The notes under the pieces were generated by a model. That model was not told the DNA's origin, did no database searches, and saw only the letters and a list, made by a program, of their open reading frames with translations. Source: Rubrivivax sp. (GTDB lineage: Bacteria > Pseudomonadota > Gammaproteobacteria > Burkholderiales > Burkholderiaceae_C). Taken from it: 64,000 nt of DNA. This document shows positions 7,611 to 17,209 of the stretch, piece by piece. The position numbers and the translations under genes are program-made. How positions within the stretch are numbered: the first letter of the stretch is position 1; the number at the start of each line of letters is the position of its first letter. Location: the NCBI GenBank assembly GCA_027487905.1, contig JAIYCR010000038.1:101351-165350 (forward strand), written 5' to 3'.

Positions 7611-9476
7611 TCAGGGAATGACCGGGAGCAGCAGATGGGAGTCGAACCGCCCGCCTGTCCATACGGTGTGCCTCCCCTGGTTCATCAAGATCTTGTGCTG
7701 CTGGTTTCTCGCCTGCGTGAGGTCGCGTCCCTGGATGACGAGTTCCAGCGTCGAGCCGGCCTCGAACAAGGTGCTGGACGGCAGGATCTCGATTTCCACC
7801 GGGTAGCGCTCGCCCGGTGCGACCGGCAAGGGCTCGTCGTGCGTCAGGTAGGGTCGCCACGGCTGGCTGAGCACCGGGTCGAGCTTGCGCTGCGACACCC
7901 GCAGCCATCCCCTGGAAACCACCGGATAGAACTGGTGATGATTGTCGAAACGCTCGAGATCGCCCCGGGCGTTGCGCTTGCGAAGCCCGACGAAAAGGTC
8001 CATGTCCAGTCCCGCATCCATCGAGACCCACAGCTTGAGCTTGGTGTGTCCGGTGATTTCAGTGTCCCGATCGAAAGTGTGCTTGAACACCACCGAATCC
8101 TCGAGCGTCGAGTTGTATTGCGTCATCGCGGGATCGACCCGCGGTTGAGCACTCAGCTGGCCGGACAGGGCGTCCAGGTGCAGCGCGGTGTACTGGGTGC
8201 GCTCCAGTGGCCACGCATTCTCGGCACGAACCGAATGGCGGTTCTCACCGTGGCGCACCTCCAGCCGAACACGGGGTTGATTCTGGAAAGCCCGGGGGTC
8301 TTCCTTGAGGAAGCGATCGAAGAACCCCAGCTGCACGACCAGAGCTTCCTCGCTCTTCATCACGTCCCACATATGGCGACCATGGGTGTAGAGCCACTTC
8401 TGCGTCGACCCTATGCCCATGAATCCGTTGAACGCGCCGCGGGTGTGAAGGCCCTGTGCCGACCAGCTGCCCGTGACCAAGGCGGGGACAGTGATCTGCG
8501 ACAGCTGCACGGAAGGCGTTCCCATCTCCCGCGGTGTGGGGTTGAGCCCGGCGAAGTAGCGCAGTCGAGCGCCTGCCGTGCCGGGGATGGGCAGATGACC
8601 GATCCAAGGCTTTCGCTTCAGGAACTTCGGGGGATCTGTCGTGCCCATCGGTGCACCTGGCCCCTGCAGCCAGGAGCGGACGAAGGCGGTCTCGGGAATG
8701 CCGCCGTGAAAGCTGGTGTCACGGTAGGGATCAGTCATGCCCTCCCAGGGCGCGATCGCTGCCAGGCCCTTGGGTCCGCGCTCGGCCACGAGCCACTGCA
8801 CCAGCGCCAGGTAGGAGGTGCCTGCCAGGCCAACCTTGCCATTGCTCCACGGCTGCTCGCTCGCCCAGGTCACCACTCGGGCAAAGTCATCAATGGTCTG
8901 ATCGCTCAGCACATCCTTCTTCCCCCCCGACAAGCCGGTTCCGCGGGCATCGACATGCATGAGCGCATAGCCCTTGGGAACCCACCAGGCCGGATCGGGT
9001 GCCTCGAATGGCGTCGCCTCGCTTACCTTGAAATTGCCAAAACGCTGACCTTGAAGCCGGTTGACCGGCGCCCGTCCGTTGATGAGGTAGTCCTCGGGCC
9101 TGAGGTCCTTGTCGTAGCTGGTCAGCGCCAGGATGACCGGCAACCGTTCATCGAGCGCGCCCACCGGGCGATAGAGGTTGGCCGAGATCTCCATTCCATC
9201 CGGCATGCGGATTCGAAGATCCTTCTGAGCGTGAACTGAGGCAGGCAGCGGGTGGATCTCGATCAGATCTTCCCCCACCCGGCCACGCAGCGTCTCACCG
9301 TCCGCCCGCAGATGGATGGACCGGCTGAGCACCTGCTCGGCATCGACGGTCTGCGCCTGGGTCGCTGAGCTCACCACAAGGCTCGCGCCCACGGCGGCCA
9401 GGATCGCAGTGGCCGCGACAAGAAGGTGGGCCCCTGCGGGCTTGAACTTGAGGACGCGGAGATCAATCGGGTTCAT
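7611..9476 (-). CDS. CocE/NonD family hydrolase (exported peptidase S15-like esterase)
   Basis: The 621-residue product begins with a signal peptide (hydrophobic core LLVAATAILAAVGASLVV, cleavage near ATQA-Q42). An X-Pro dipeptidyl-peptidase/CocE hydrolase domain follows, with the MHVDARGTGLSGG motif and the nucleophile elbow GTSYLA (Ser221), and then the C-terminal jelly-roll domain. The family cleaves ester or amide bonds; cocaine esterase and glutaryl-7-ACA acylase are characterised members. The ATG at 9476 follows GAGCTGAGA, whereas an in-frame GTG at 9497 leaves almost no leader. It diverges from a TetR gene that probably represses it. The coding sequence is visibly less GC-rich than its neighbours, suggesting later acquisition. 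Confidence 0.85.
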   Translation of the reverse strand: MNPIDLRVLKFKPAGAHLLVAATAILAAVGASLVVSSATQAQTVDAEQVLSRSIHLRADGETLRGRVGEDLIEIHPLPASVHAQKDLRIRMPDGMEISANLYRPVGALDERLPVILALTSYDKDLRPEDYLINGRAPVNRLQGQRFGNFKVSEATPFEAPDPAWWVPKGYALMHVDARGTGLSGGKKDVLSDQTIDDFARVVTWASEQPWSNGKVGLAGTSYLALVQWLVAERGPKGLAAIAPWEGMTDPYRDTSFHGGIPETAFVRSWLQGPGAPMGTTDPPKFLKRKPWIGHLPIPGTAGARLRYFAGLNPTPREMGTPSVQLSQITVPALVTGSWSAQGLHTRGAFNGFMGIGSTQKWLYTHGRHMWDVMKSEEALVVQLGFFDRFLKEDPRAFQNQPRVRLEVRHGENRHSVRAENAWPLERTQYTALHLDALSGQLSAQPRVDPAMTQYNSTLEDSVVFKHTFDRDTEITGHTKLKLWVSMDAGLDMDLFVGLRKRNARGDLERFDNHHQFYPVVSRGWLRVSQRKLDPVLSQPWRPYLTHDEPLPVAPGERYPVEIEILPSSTLFEAGSTLELVIQGRDLTQARNQQHKILMNQGRHTVWTGGRFDSHLLLPVIP

Positions 9477-9506
9477 TCTCAGCTCGGTATTGGACACAAC
9501 GAGCGA

Positions 9507-9535
9507 TAATATGAATCCTCCTCATGTTCATGAAC
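9507..9535 (-). promoter_or_regulatory. Probable sigma-70 promoter of the CocE-like gene with TetR operator
   Basis: On the minus strand a TTCATG hexamer is followed after 17 bp by TATTAT, giving a reasonable -35/-10 pair that would start transcription just before the ATG at 9476. The interval contains TTCATGAA and is flanked by TGAAT and ATTCA, which form an inverted pair. A repressor bound here would block the promoter, and the adjacent TetR gene is the obvious candidate. Confidence 0.4.
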
Positions 9536-9545
9536 TCGCATTCAC

Positions 9546-10172
9546 ATGGCCACCCGAAAGGCAGACAAGCCATCGGAATCTCCTCTGCAGCGGCGCCGCA
9601 GGCCGGTCCAGGCGCGTTCGGAAAACACCGTCAAGCTCACATTCGAGGCTGCCGCCCAGATCCTGCAGAGCGAGGGACTCGAAGCGCTGAACACAAATCG
9701 GATTGCCGAGCGCGCCGGCGTCAGTATCGGCAGCCTGTACCAGTACTTCCCCAACAAGGAGGCTCTGCTGCTGTCGATGGTCGAGCACGAGTTCGGGCAA
9801 ATTGCGCTCGACATCCGAAAAACCGTCCAGCGCTGCCAGGAGGACAAGGCGCTTGAACTCGAGTTTGAGGTGCTCAAGGCGCTGTTCATGAAACTGCGCC
9901 CGCAGTTCAGGGTCCGAAGGGTGCTGTGCGACTTCGCTGTTCGATGCGGCCGCGGCGATCTCCTGCTGGCGCCCTTGAGGGAGGCCGAGCAAGCCCTCCA
10001 GGCGTCAGGGTTCGTCACCAGCGCCATCCAGCGCTTCGTGATGGCCAGCGCCGTGCAGGGTGTCATCCGCAACATCGCCAGCGGCGACGGGGCCTGGCTG
10101 AAAGACCCGCAACTGCCTGCTGAGGTCGCGCGCATGCTCCGGGCGTACCGAGGCTCGATCGCTGCGGGCTAG
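9546..10172 (+). CDS. TetR family transcriptional regulator
   Basis: The 208-residue protein has a typical TetR N-terminus: a basic start and the helix-turn-helix segment NRIAERAGVSIGSLYQYFPNKEALL at about 56-80. An all-helical ligand-binding domain follows. It is divergent from the CocE-like hydrolase with a 69-bp gap that holds the presumed promoters and operator. It probably represses the hydrolase and itself, with a substrate-like molecule as inducer. Like the hydrolase it is less GC-rich than the surroundings, which suggests that the pair moved together. Confidence 0.88.
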   Translation: MATRKADKPSESPLQRRRRPVQARSENTVKLTFEAAAQILQSEGLEALNTNRIAERAGVSIGSLYQYFPNKEALLLSMVEHEFGQIALDIRKTVQRCQEDKALELEFEVLKALFMKLRPQFRVRRVLCDFAVRCGRGDLLLAPLREAEQALQASGFVTSAIQRFVMASAVQGVIRNIASGDGAWLKDPQLPAEVARMLRAYRGSIAAG

Positions 10173-10303
10173 CAAGGCGCCCAAGCGGCACGGGCTCACG
10201 AATTGCCCCCGGCGCTGCAATGAATGCGCCGCCCCCTCCCGCTGCACCTGCACCTGCTGTTTGGGCACCTCCAGGCAGAGGGAGCCGCATGCGCGGCAAG
10301 CGC

Positions 10304-12133
10304 TCACACCACCCGATCCCACGGATCGGACAGCCGCACCGCGCCGTGCACGATGCCCACCATCGAGTAGGTCTGCGGAAAGTTTCCCCACAGCTCGCCG
10401 CCTGCGGCGGCGTCCATGTCCTCGCTGAGCAGGCCCACATGGTTGCGGCGCGCCAGCAGCGCCTCGAAGATCTCGCGCGCCTCCTCGCGCTGGCCGATGC
10501 GGGCGAGCGCATCGACACGCCAGAACGAGCACACGTTGAAGGCCGTCTGCGGCCGGCCGAAGTCGTCGGGCGCGGCATAGCGACGCATGAAGGGGCCGTC
10601 GCCCAGCTCGCGTTCGAGCGTGCGCACCGTGGCCACGAAGCGCGGGTCCTGCGGGGGCAGGAAGTTCACCTCGCCCATCAGCAGCACGCTGGCATCCAGG
10701 TCGCGCCCGCCGAAGCTTTCCACGAAGCACTGGCGCTCTTCGCTCCAAGCCTCGGCGAGGATGGCCGAGCGGATGTGCTCGGCGCGCTGGTGCCAGTGCC
10801 GCTGCCGCTCGGGCAGGCCCAGCACCTGCGCGATGCGCGCCAGGCGGTCGCAGGCCGCCCAGCACAGCAGCACCGACGAGGTGTGGATGCGTTCGCGCGT
10901 GCGCAGCTCCCAGATGCCCGCATCGGGCTCGCGGTGCAGCCGCCAGGCCTGCTCGCCCATCACCTCCAGCGCGGCGAAATCGTGGACGTCGCCCTGGCGC
11001 AGCAGCCGGTGGTCGTGGAAGGCCTGCGCCGCACCGAGCACGATGCTGCCGTAGACGTCGTGCTGGAAGTGCTCCTGAGCCTGGTTGCCGATGCGAACCG
11101 GGCGGTTGCCGCGGTAGCCGCCGGCCTGGGCGACGATGGACTCGGGCAGGTCCGATTCCAGCCCGATGCCGTACAGCGGCTGCACATGGGCGAGCGGTCC
11201 AGGGCCGGCGCCGCGCACGATGTTGTAGAGCCAGCTCAGGTAGCGCTCCATCGTGCCCACTTCGGCCAGGCTGTTCAGCGCGCGCACCACGAAGAAGGCA
11301 TCGCGCAGCCAGCAGAAGCGGTAGTCCCAGTTGCGACCGCTGCCGGGCGCTTCGGGAATGCTCGTGGTCATGGCCGCGACGATGGCGCCGGTCTCCTCGT
11401 ACTGGCACAGCTTGAGCGTGATGGCCGCACGGATGACCGCCTCCTGCCACTGCAGCGGCACGGCCAGCCGGCGCGTCCAGTGCCGCCAGTAGAGCGCGGT
11501 CTGCTCCTCGAATTCGCGGGCGGTGTCCTCGATGCCGCCCGCCAGCGTCTCGTCGGGCCCGAGCAGCAGGCTCATCGGCCCTTCCAGGCTGAACCAGGTC
11601 TGCCCCAGCAGGTAGCTCAGCGGCACGCTGGTGTTCAGCCGCAGCGTGATCTGGGGCAGCTCGTAGCGCACATGGTGGCTGCCGCGGGTGATGACCGGCG
11701 GCACCGCGCCCCACCGGCCGTGCGGGCTCACGCCCACGCGGATGCGGGGATGGCCGCTCAGGGGACGGATGCGCCGCACCAGCTGCGCCGGCCGGAACAT
11801 GCGGTCGCGGTTGAGGAAACGCGGCGCGAAGTCGACGATCTCCACCCCCTGGCCGCGTTCGTCCCACAGCTTCGTGCGAACGATGGCCGTGGCCGGGTCG
11901 TAGCACTGCTCGGTGCGGGCGAGCCCCTCCAGGTCCACGGTCATCGCGCCCTCGCGGGGCAGGCCGTGCTCGCTTTGCAGCAGCGCGTCGAACACCGGCG
12001 CGCTGTCAAAGCGCGGCATGCAGCACCACACCACGCTGCCGCCACGGTCGACCAGCGCACCGATGCTGCAGTTGCCGATCAGGGCCAGGTCCAGGCTGGC
12101 GACCCGGCGCGACGGCAGGGGGGATAGGGGCAT
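10304..12133 (-). CDS. Glycoside hydrolase family 15 protein (glucoamylase/trehalase-like)
   Basis: The 609-residue product matches bacterial cytoplasmic GH15 proteins. It has an N-terminal beta domain (LIGNCSIGALVDRGGSVVWCCMPRFDS) and then an alpha/alpha barrel with RNWDYRFCWLRDAFF near residues 265-280 and GNFPQTYSMVG near the C-terminus. Related proteins hydrolyse alpha-glucosidic bonds in glucans or trehalose. It sits head-to-head with otsA, and the same GH15/otsA/otsB grouping is common in proteobacterial trehalose loci, which favours a role in trehalose or glycogen turnover. The start has AAAGGA eight bases upstream. In-frame openings further upstream lie inside otsA and are not credible. 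Confidence 0.85.
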   Translation of the reverse strand: MPLSPLPSRRVASLDLALIGNCSIGALVDRGGSVVWCCMPRFDSAPVFDALLQSEHGLPREGAMTVDLEGLARTEQCYDPATAIVRTKLWDERGQGVEIVDFAPRFLNRDRMFRPAQLVRRIRPLSGHPRIRVGVSPHGRWGAVPPVITRGSHHVRYELPQITLRLNTSVPLSYLLGQTWFSLEGPMSLLLGPDETLAGGIEDTAREFEEQTALYWRHWTRRLAVPLQWQEAVIRAAITLKLCQYEETGAIVAAMTTSIPEAPGSGRNWDYRFCWLRDAFFVVRALNSLAEVGTMERYLSWLYNIVRGAGPGPLAHVQPLYGIGLESDLPESIVAQAGGYRGNRPVRIGNQAQEHFQHDVYGSIVLGAAQAFHDHRLLRQGDVHDFAALEVMGEQAWRLHREPDAGIWELRTRERIHTSSVLLCWAACDRLARIAQVLGLPERQRHWHQRAEHIRSAILAEAWSEERQCFVESFGGRDLDASVLLMGEVNFLPPQDPRFVATVRTLERELGDGPFMRRYAAPDDFGRPQTAFNVCSFWRVDALARIGQREEAREIFEALLARRNHVGLLSEDMDAAAGGELWGNFPQTYSMVGIVHGAVRLSDPWDRVV

Positions 12134-14815
12134 ATGCAGGGTCCTTTCGGTTCGGGGCAAGGTTCGGGGCAAGGCTCGGCGTTCAGGGGGTCTGCCGCCG
12201 AGGCGCTGGCCGCACGGGGCAAGTCGCCGTCCCGCCCGGCGCCCGAGCGGGCGCAGGCGGCGCGCGCGGCGGCGCACCGGGTCGCGATGGCCTGGCGGAC
12301 GCTTCGCCTGCAGCTGCGCTTTCTCGTGCCGCTGGTCATCACGCTGGTCGGCGCGGCCTGGCTGGCCGCGCCGGTGCTGGACAACCTCACGCTGCGCTGG
12401 TTCAGCCGCGACCTCAACAGCCGCGGCCTTCTGGTGTCCAACGCGCTGTCCGACTCCATCGCACAGGCCCTGGCGGCCGAGCGCCCCGCACGGCTCGCGC
12501 CGCTGCTGGAGCGAACGCTGCAGGACGAACGCCTGTTCGCCATCGCGGTGTGCAGCGCCGATGGCCGGCTGCTGCGCAGCACCGAGCGCTTTCCGCGCAG
12601 CCTCAGCTGCGCCGACGCCACCCGCATCGCCGCGCTGGCCGAGCCGCGCCTGGGCCTGGCGGGCGGGGCGGTGCATGTGGGAGTGCAGGACGTCCGCGCC
12701 CAGCGCAGCATCGTGCCGGCGGGCGCCCCCGATGCCGCTGCCACCGCGGCGCCGTCCGCAACCCCGCCGTCGGGTTCAGCCGACCGGCAGCTCGAAAGGG
12801 CTGCCGACAGACCCCCCGGACGCTCAGCTGAAGCCCCGGCCGACCGAGCGGCCACCGCACCGGCGGACGACAGCGCGAACGACGCCACAGCGCAACCGCA
12901 GGGCCCGGCCGAACTGGTGGCGCGACTGGTGCTGCTGCACGACCTGAGCTTCGTCGAGCGCAGGAGCCAGGACACGCGCCGCTACCTGGTGGGCCTGATC
13001 GCCGCACTCGGCCTGGTGATCGCCGTCATCACGGTGGCCGTGGCCCAGCTCAGCTGGCGCGGCTGGGTGGCCGGAACCCGGGCGCTGCTGCGCGGCGAGG
13101 GACTGCTCAGCCCCATGCTCGCCGCCTCGGGTGGCCCCCTGGCGCTGGCGCCCGAACTGGAGCCGCTCGCGGCCGATCTGCGGGTGCGGCTGCGGGAGAT
13201 GGAGGACGAGTTCCGCCGCTCGCAGGGGCCGCAGGGCGAATGGACGGCCGGCCGGCTGCGCACGCTGCTGCAGACGCAGCTCTCGGGCGACCAGGTCATC
13301 GTGGTGTCCAACCGCGAGCCGCTCATCCACGACCGCGACCCCCTGGGCACGCTGGTGGAGCGCAGGCCCGCCAGCGGCCTGGTCACCGCCATCGAGCCGG
13401 TGGTGCGCGCCTGCTCGGGCACCTGGATCGCGCACGGCGGCGGCAGCGCCGACCGGGCCACGGTGGACGCCTTCGACCGGGTGCAGGTTCCGGCCGAAGA
13501 CCATGGCGAGGGCAGCGAGGCCGCGGGCGCCTACCTGCTGCGCCGCATCTGGCTCACCGAGGCCGAGGAACAGGGCTACTACTACGGCTTCGCCAACGAG
13601 GGCCTGTGGCCGCTGTGCCACGTCGCCCACGTGCGTCCGGTGTTCCGCGAATCCGACTGGGCCACCTACCGGGAGATCAACCAGCGCTTCGCCGATGCGG
13701 TGGTGGCCGAAGCCCGCATCGAGGACCCCGTCGTGCTGGTGCAGGACTACCACTTCGCGCTGCTGCCGGCCATGGTGCGCGAGCAGCTTCCCAACGCCAC
13801 CATCCTCACCTTCTGGCACATCCCCTGGCCCAACCCGGAGAGTTTCGGCATCTGCCCGTGGCGCCAGGAGATCCTGCAAGGCCTGCTGGGCAGCACCATC
13901 CTGGGCTTCCACACCCGCTACCACTGCAAGAACTTCATCGAGACGGTGGACCGCTACCTGGAGGCGCGCATCGAGCACGAGCACTCGACGATCGCGCTGA
14001 AGGAGAAGGAAACGCTGGTGGAGGCCTACCCGATCTCCATCGAGTGGCCCGAGCCGGGCGTGGTGGCGCGCTGGCCGGCGGTGGCCCAGTGCCGTGCGCG
14101 GGTGGTGCAGCGTCTGGGCATCGCGCCACCCGCGGCGGCCGACGGCTCGGTGGCGGAGCCCCCAGGCCTGGTGCTGGCCGTCGGCGTGGACCGCTTCGAC
14201 TACACCAAGGGCATCCTGGAGCGCCTCAATGCGGTGGAGCGGCTGCTGGAGAAACACCCGCAGTGGAGAGGCCGCTTCGTCTTCGTGCAGGTGGCCGCGC
14301 CCACCCGCAGTGCGCTCGATGAATACCGCGGCTTCCAGGAGCGCATCCACCGGGTGACCGAGCGCATCAACCAGCGCTTCGCGCAGCCGGGCTACCAGCC
14401 GGTGCACCTGCTGGCCGAGCACCACGGCCATGACGCGCTCAACGAGCTGTTCCGCGCGGCCAACCTGTGCGTGGTGACCAGCCTGCACGACGGCATGAAC
14501 CTCGTGTGCAAGGAGTTCATCGCCGCGCGCGACGACCTGCAGGGCGTGCTCATCCTCAGCCGCTTCGCCGGCGCCGCGCGCGAGCTGCCCGAGTCGCTGA
14601 TCGTCAACCCATACCACGTCGAGGAAACCGCCGACGCGCTGCACCGCGCGGCCACCATGCCCGCGGCCGAGCAGCGCGAACGCATGGCCAGCCTGCGCAG
14701 CACGGTGCGCGAGTTCAACGTCTACCGCTGGGCCGGCCGCATGCTGTCCGACGCGGGCCGCTGGCGCCTGCGCGCCCGCATCGAGGCCCGGGTGCGCCGC
14801 CACCAGCCGGGCTGA
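12134..14815 (+). CDS. otsA: Membrane-anchored trehalose-6-phosphate synthase with N-terminal sensor-like region
   Basis: Residues from about 387 onward form a GT20 synthase that joins UDP-glucose and glucose-6-phosphate. Visible motifs include VVSNREPL, HIPWPNPE, GVDRFDYTKGILERL and SLHDGMNLVCKEF. The first 380 residues are unusual. A membrane helix at about 60-82, a roughly 200-residue region with a long Ala/Pro-rich stretch, a second helix at about 285-305 and a charged linker together imitate a two-helix sensor protein. The ATG at 12134 abuts the start of the divergent GH15 gene. An alternative ATG at 12287 would still keep both helices. It precedes otsB by 52 bp. Confidence 0.9.
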   Translation: MQGPFGSGQGSGQGSAFRGSAAEALAARGKSPSRPAPERAQAARAAAHRVAMAWRTLRLQLRFLVPLVITLVGAAWLAAPVLDNLTLRWFSRDLNSRGLLVSNALSDSIAQALAAERPARLAPLLERTLQDERLFAIAVCSADGRLLRSTERFPRSLSCADATRIAALAEPRLGLAGGAVHVGVQDVRAQRSIVPAGAPDAAATAAPSATPPSGSADRQLERAADRPPGRSAEAPADRAATAPADDSANDATAQPQGPAELVARLVLLHDLSFVERRSQDTRRYLVGLIAALGLVIAVITVAVAQLSWRGWVAGTRALLRGEGLLSPMLAASGGPLALAPELEPLAADLRVRLREMEDEFRRSQGPQGEWTAGRLRTLLQTQLSGDQVIVVSNREPLIHDRDPLGTLVERRPASGLVTAIEPVVRACSGTWIAHGGGSADRATVDAFDRVQVPAEDHGEGSEAAGAYLLRRIWLTEAEEQGYYYGFANEGLWPLCHVAHVRPVFRESDWATYREINQRFADAVVAEARIEDPVVLVQDYHFALLPAMVREQLPNATILTFWHIPWPNPESFGICPWRQEILQGLLGSTILGFHTRYHCKNFIETVDRYLEARIEHEHSTIALKEKETLVEAYPISIEWPEPGVVARWPAVAQCRARVVQRLGIAPPAAADGSVAEPPGLVLAVGVDRFDYTKGILERLNAVERLLEKHPQWRGRFVFVQVAAPTRSALDEYRGFQERIHRVTERINQRFAQPGYQPVHLLAEHHGHDALNELFRAANLCVVTSLHDGMNLVCKEFIAARDDLQGVLILSRFAGAARELPESLIVNPYHVEETADALHRAATMPAAEQRERMASLRSTVREFNVYRWAGRMLSDAGRWRLRARIEARVRRHQPG

Positions 14816-14867
14816 AGGCCCTGGCCGCCTGCGGCGCGCCTGCGACCACACCCTCCCCCCAACCCGC

Positions 14868-15698
14868 ATGCCATCGACGCCCATGTCCTGCCTGCACGGC
14901 CCCGAAGGCGAGCTTGCCCTGCACCAGGTGCTGCAGCACCGCCCCTTGCTCGCCTTCGACTTCGACGGCACGCTCGCCCCCATCGTGGCCCGCCCGGAAA
15001 GCGTGCAGGTCGATCCGGCGCTGTCGCGGGTGCTGGCCGGGCTGGCCGTGCGCCTGCCGGTGGCCATCGTCACCGGGCGCGCCATCCGCGACGTTCGCCC
15101 TCGGCTCGCCTTCACACCACACTTCATCGTGGGCAACCACGGCGCGGAAGACGACCCCACGCCCGGGTACGCGACTTCCGCGGATGCGCAGGCCCAAGCC
15201 GCGGCCACCGCCTTCGAGGCAGCCTTGCAGCCGCTGCGTCGCCAGCTCGGCCGCGACCACGCCGACCTGCGCCGGCTGGGCATCCAGGTGGAGGACAAGG
15301 GCGCTTCGGTGGCGCTGCACTACCGGGCCAGCCGTGAACCTGCGCTGGCGCTCGCGCTGATCGAGGCCGTGCTCACGCGGGTGCAGTCGCAGTCGCAAGC
15401 CCGAGCGCTCCAGGTCTTCGGCGGCAAGATGGTGGTCAACGTCATGGCGGCCGACGCGCCCGACAAGGCCGCCGCCGTGGCCCGGCTGGTGCGCCGCTGC
15501 GGCGCCGGCGCGGTGGTCTTCGCCGGAGACGACGTGAACGATGAGCCGGTCTTCCGCATGGCCCCGCCGCACTGGGTGACCATCCGCGTCGGCACCGACG
15601 ACGCACCCACGCCGGCCCGCTTCCGGGTGGACGAACCGCGCGGTCTCGTGCCCTGGCTCCAACGCATGCTGAGCCAGTTGCGCTACCCCCGCGGCTGA
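14868..15698 (+). CDS. otsB: Trehalose-6-phosphate phosphatase
   Basis: The 276-residue HAD-superfamily protein has the nucleophile motif DFDGTLAP (D31, D33), the VTGR threonine motif, a downstream lysine in KMVVNVMAADAPDKAAAV, and the metal-binding GDDVNDE motif. It removes phosphate from trehalose-6-phosphate, the product of OtsA. It directly follows otsA on the same strand and is almost certainly co-transcribed. An internal ATG at 14883 is an alternative start that leaves the fold intact. Trehalose made by this pair would serve as osmoprotectant or reserve. Confidence 0.92.
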   Translation: MPSTPMSCLHGPEGELALHQVLQHRPLLAFDFDGTLAPIVARPESVQVDPALSRVLAGLAVRLPVAIVTGRAIRDVRPRLAFTPHFIVGNHGAEDDPTPGYATSADAQAQAAATAFEAALQPLRRQLGRDHADLRRLGIQVEDKGASVALHYRASREPALALALIEAVLTRVQSQSQARALQVFGGKMVVNVMAADAPDKAAAVARLVRRCGAGAVVFAGDDVNDEPVFRMAPPHWVTIRVGTDDAPTPARFRVDEPRGLVPWLQRMLSQLRYPRG

Positions 15699-15746
15699 CA
15701 GGGGCGCGGGCGCTTCGGCAGGCGCTGCTGGCTAAACTGATTCGAT

Positions 15747-17201
15747 ATGAACGCTCCGGCCAGCGCCTCCCTGCTCGACGCCCAGCCCAGCGCCCCGGCG
15801 CCGGCCTCCGGCCTGGCCGAGGCGCTTGCGCGACAACGTCGCGCCTACCGCCAGGAGCCGGTGCCCGGTCTGGCCGCGCGCCGCGCGGACCTCGACACGC
15901 TGATGCGCTTCGTCAAGGACCATGAAGCGGCGCTGTGCGAGGCCATCAACGCCGACTACGGGCATCGCTCCACCCACGAGACCCGCCTGCTCGAGATCGT
16001 TCCGGTGCTCGACGACATCCGCCGCACCCGCAGCCAGCTGCGCCGCTGGATGGCACCGCGCCGCCGCTCGGTGGACCGCCTGGCGTTCGGTCTGGCCAGC
16101 AACCGCGTGCTGCCCCAGCCGCTGGGCGTGGTGGGCGTCATCGTGCCGTGGAACTTCCCGCTCAACCTGAGCTTCGTGCCCCTGATCGCCATCCTGGCGG
16201 CCGGCAACCGGGCAATGGTGAAGATGAGCGAGAACTCGCGCCACCTGGCGCGGCTGCTCATCGAACGCATGCCCGCCTATTTCCCGGCGGACAAGCTGCA
16301 GTTCTTCGACGAGACCGGCGGCGTGGGCATCGCGTTCTCCCAGCTGCCCTTTGACCACCTGCTGTTCACAGGCTCCGGCCAGACCGGCCGAGCGGTGATG
16401 GCAGCGGCCGCCCGTAACCTCTGCCCGGTGACGCTCGAGCTGGGGGGAAAGGCGCCGGCGCTGGTCTGCGAGGACTTCGACATCCGCACCGCGGCCGAAC
16501 GCATCCTCTACGTGAAGTGCCTGAACGCCGGGCAGATCTGCACCTCGGTGGACCATGTCTACCTGCCCCGCGGCTCGGTGGATGCTTTCGTCGAATCCGC
16601 ACGTGCGGTGGTGCAGCGGCGCTACCCCGCGCTGCAAAGCCCCGACTACACCTCCATCATCGACGAGCGCAGCTTCGACCGCCTGGTCGGGGCGCTGGAC
16701 GAGGCGCGCGCGGGCGGCGCCCGACTGGTGCAGCTGCTGCCGGGCCCTGAACACGACCGCGCCAGCCGGCGCATCGCACCGGTCATCGTGCTGGACGCGC
16801 CGCCCGGCTGCGAGCTGATGCGGCGCGAGATCTTCGGCCCCATCCTGCCGGTGCTGCCCTACGAGCACGTCGCCGAGGCGGTGCAGCGCATCAACGACGG
16901 CCCCCGCCCGCTGGCCTTCTACCCCTTCACCCACGACGCGCAACGCCTGCAGCACCTGCTCGAGCAGGTGATGTCCGGTGGCGTGTCGGTCAACGACGCG
17001 CTCTTTCACGTTGGCCAGCACGACCTGCCTTTCGGCGGTGTGGGCGAGTCGGGCATGGGCCACTACCACGGCCGGGAAGGCTTCGAGACCTTCTCCAAGC
17101 TGCGCCCGGTCTTCCACCAGTCGCGCTGGTCGACGCTGGCGCTGCTGGCGCCGCCCTATGGGCGACTGGCCGACCGCGTCATCGCCTTCCTGTCGCGCTG
17201 A
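15747..17201 (+). CDS. Coniferyl-aldehyde-dehydrogenase-type aldehyde dehydrogenase
   Basis: The 484-residue ALDH-superfamily enzyme has the general base E231 (TLELGGKAPALV) and the catalytic cysteine C265 (NAGQICTSVDHVY). PWNFPLNL and the hydrophobic C-terminal end typical of fatty or coniferyl aldehyde dehydrogenases are also present. Such enzymes oxidise aromatic or long-chain aldehydes with NAD(P). No other lignin-monomer gene is adjacent, so the physiological aldehyde is uncertain. It is separated from otsB by 48 bp and may have its own promoter. Length is normal for the group. Confidence 0.85.
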   Translation: MNAPASASLLDAQPSAPAPASGLAEALARQRRAYRQEPVPGLAARRADLDTLMRFVKDHEAALCEAINADYGHRSTHETRLLEIVPVLDDIRRTRSQLRRWMAPRRRSVDRLAFGLASNRVLPQPLGVVGVIVPWNFPLNLSFVPLIAILAAGNRAMVKMSENSRHLARLLIERMPAYFPADKLQFFDETGGVGIAFSQLPFDHLLFTGSGQTGRAVMAAAARNLCPVTLELGGKAPALVCEDFDIRTAAERILYVKCLNAGQICTSVDHVYLPRGSVDAFVESARAVVQRRYPALQSPDYTSIIDERSFDRLVGALDEARAGGARLVQLLPGPEHDRASRRIAPVIVLDAPPGCELMRREIFGPILPVLPYEHVAEAVQRINDGPRPLAFYPFTHDAQRLQHLLEQVMSGGVSVNDALFHVGQHDLPFGGVGESGMGHYHGREGFETFSKLRPVFHQSRWSTLALLAPPYGRLADRVIAFLSR

Positions 17202-17209
17202 GGGCGGGC

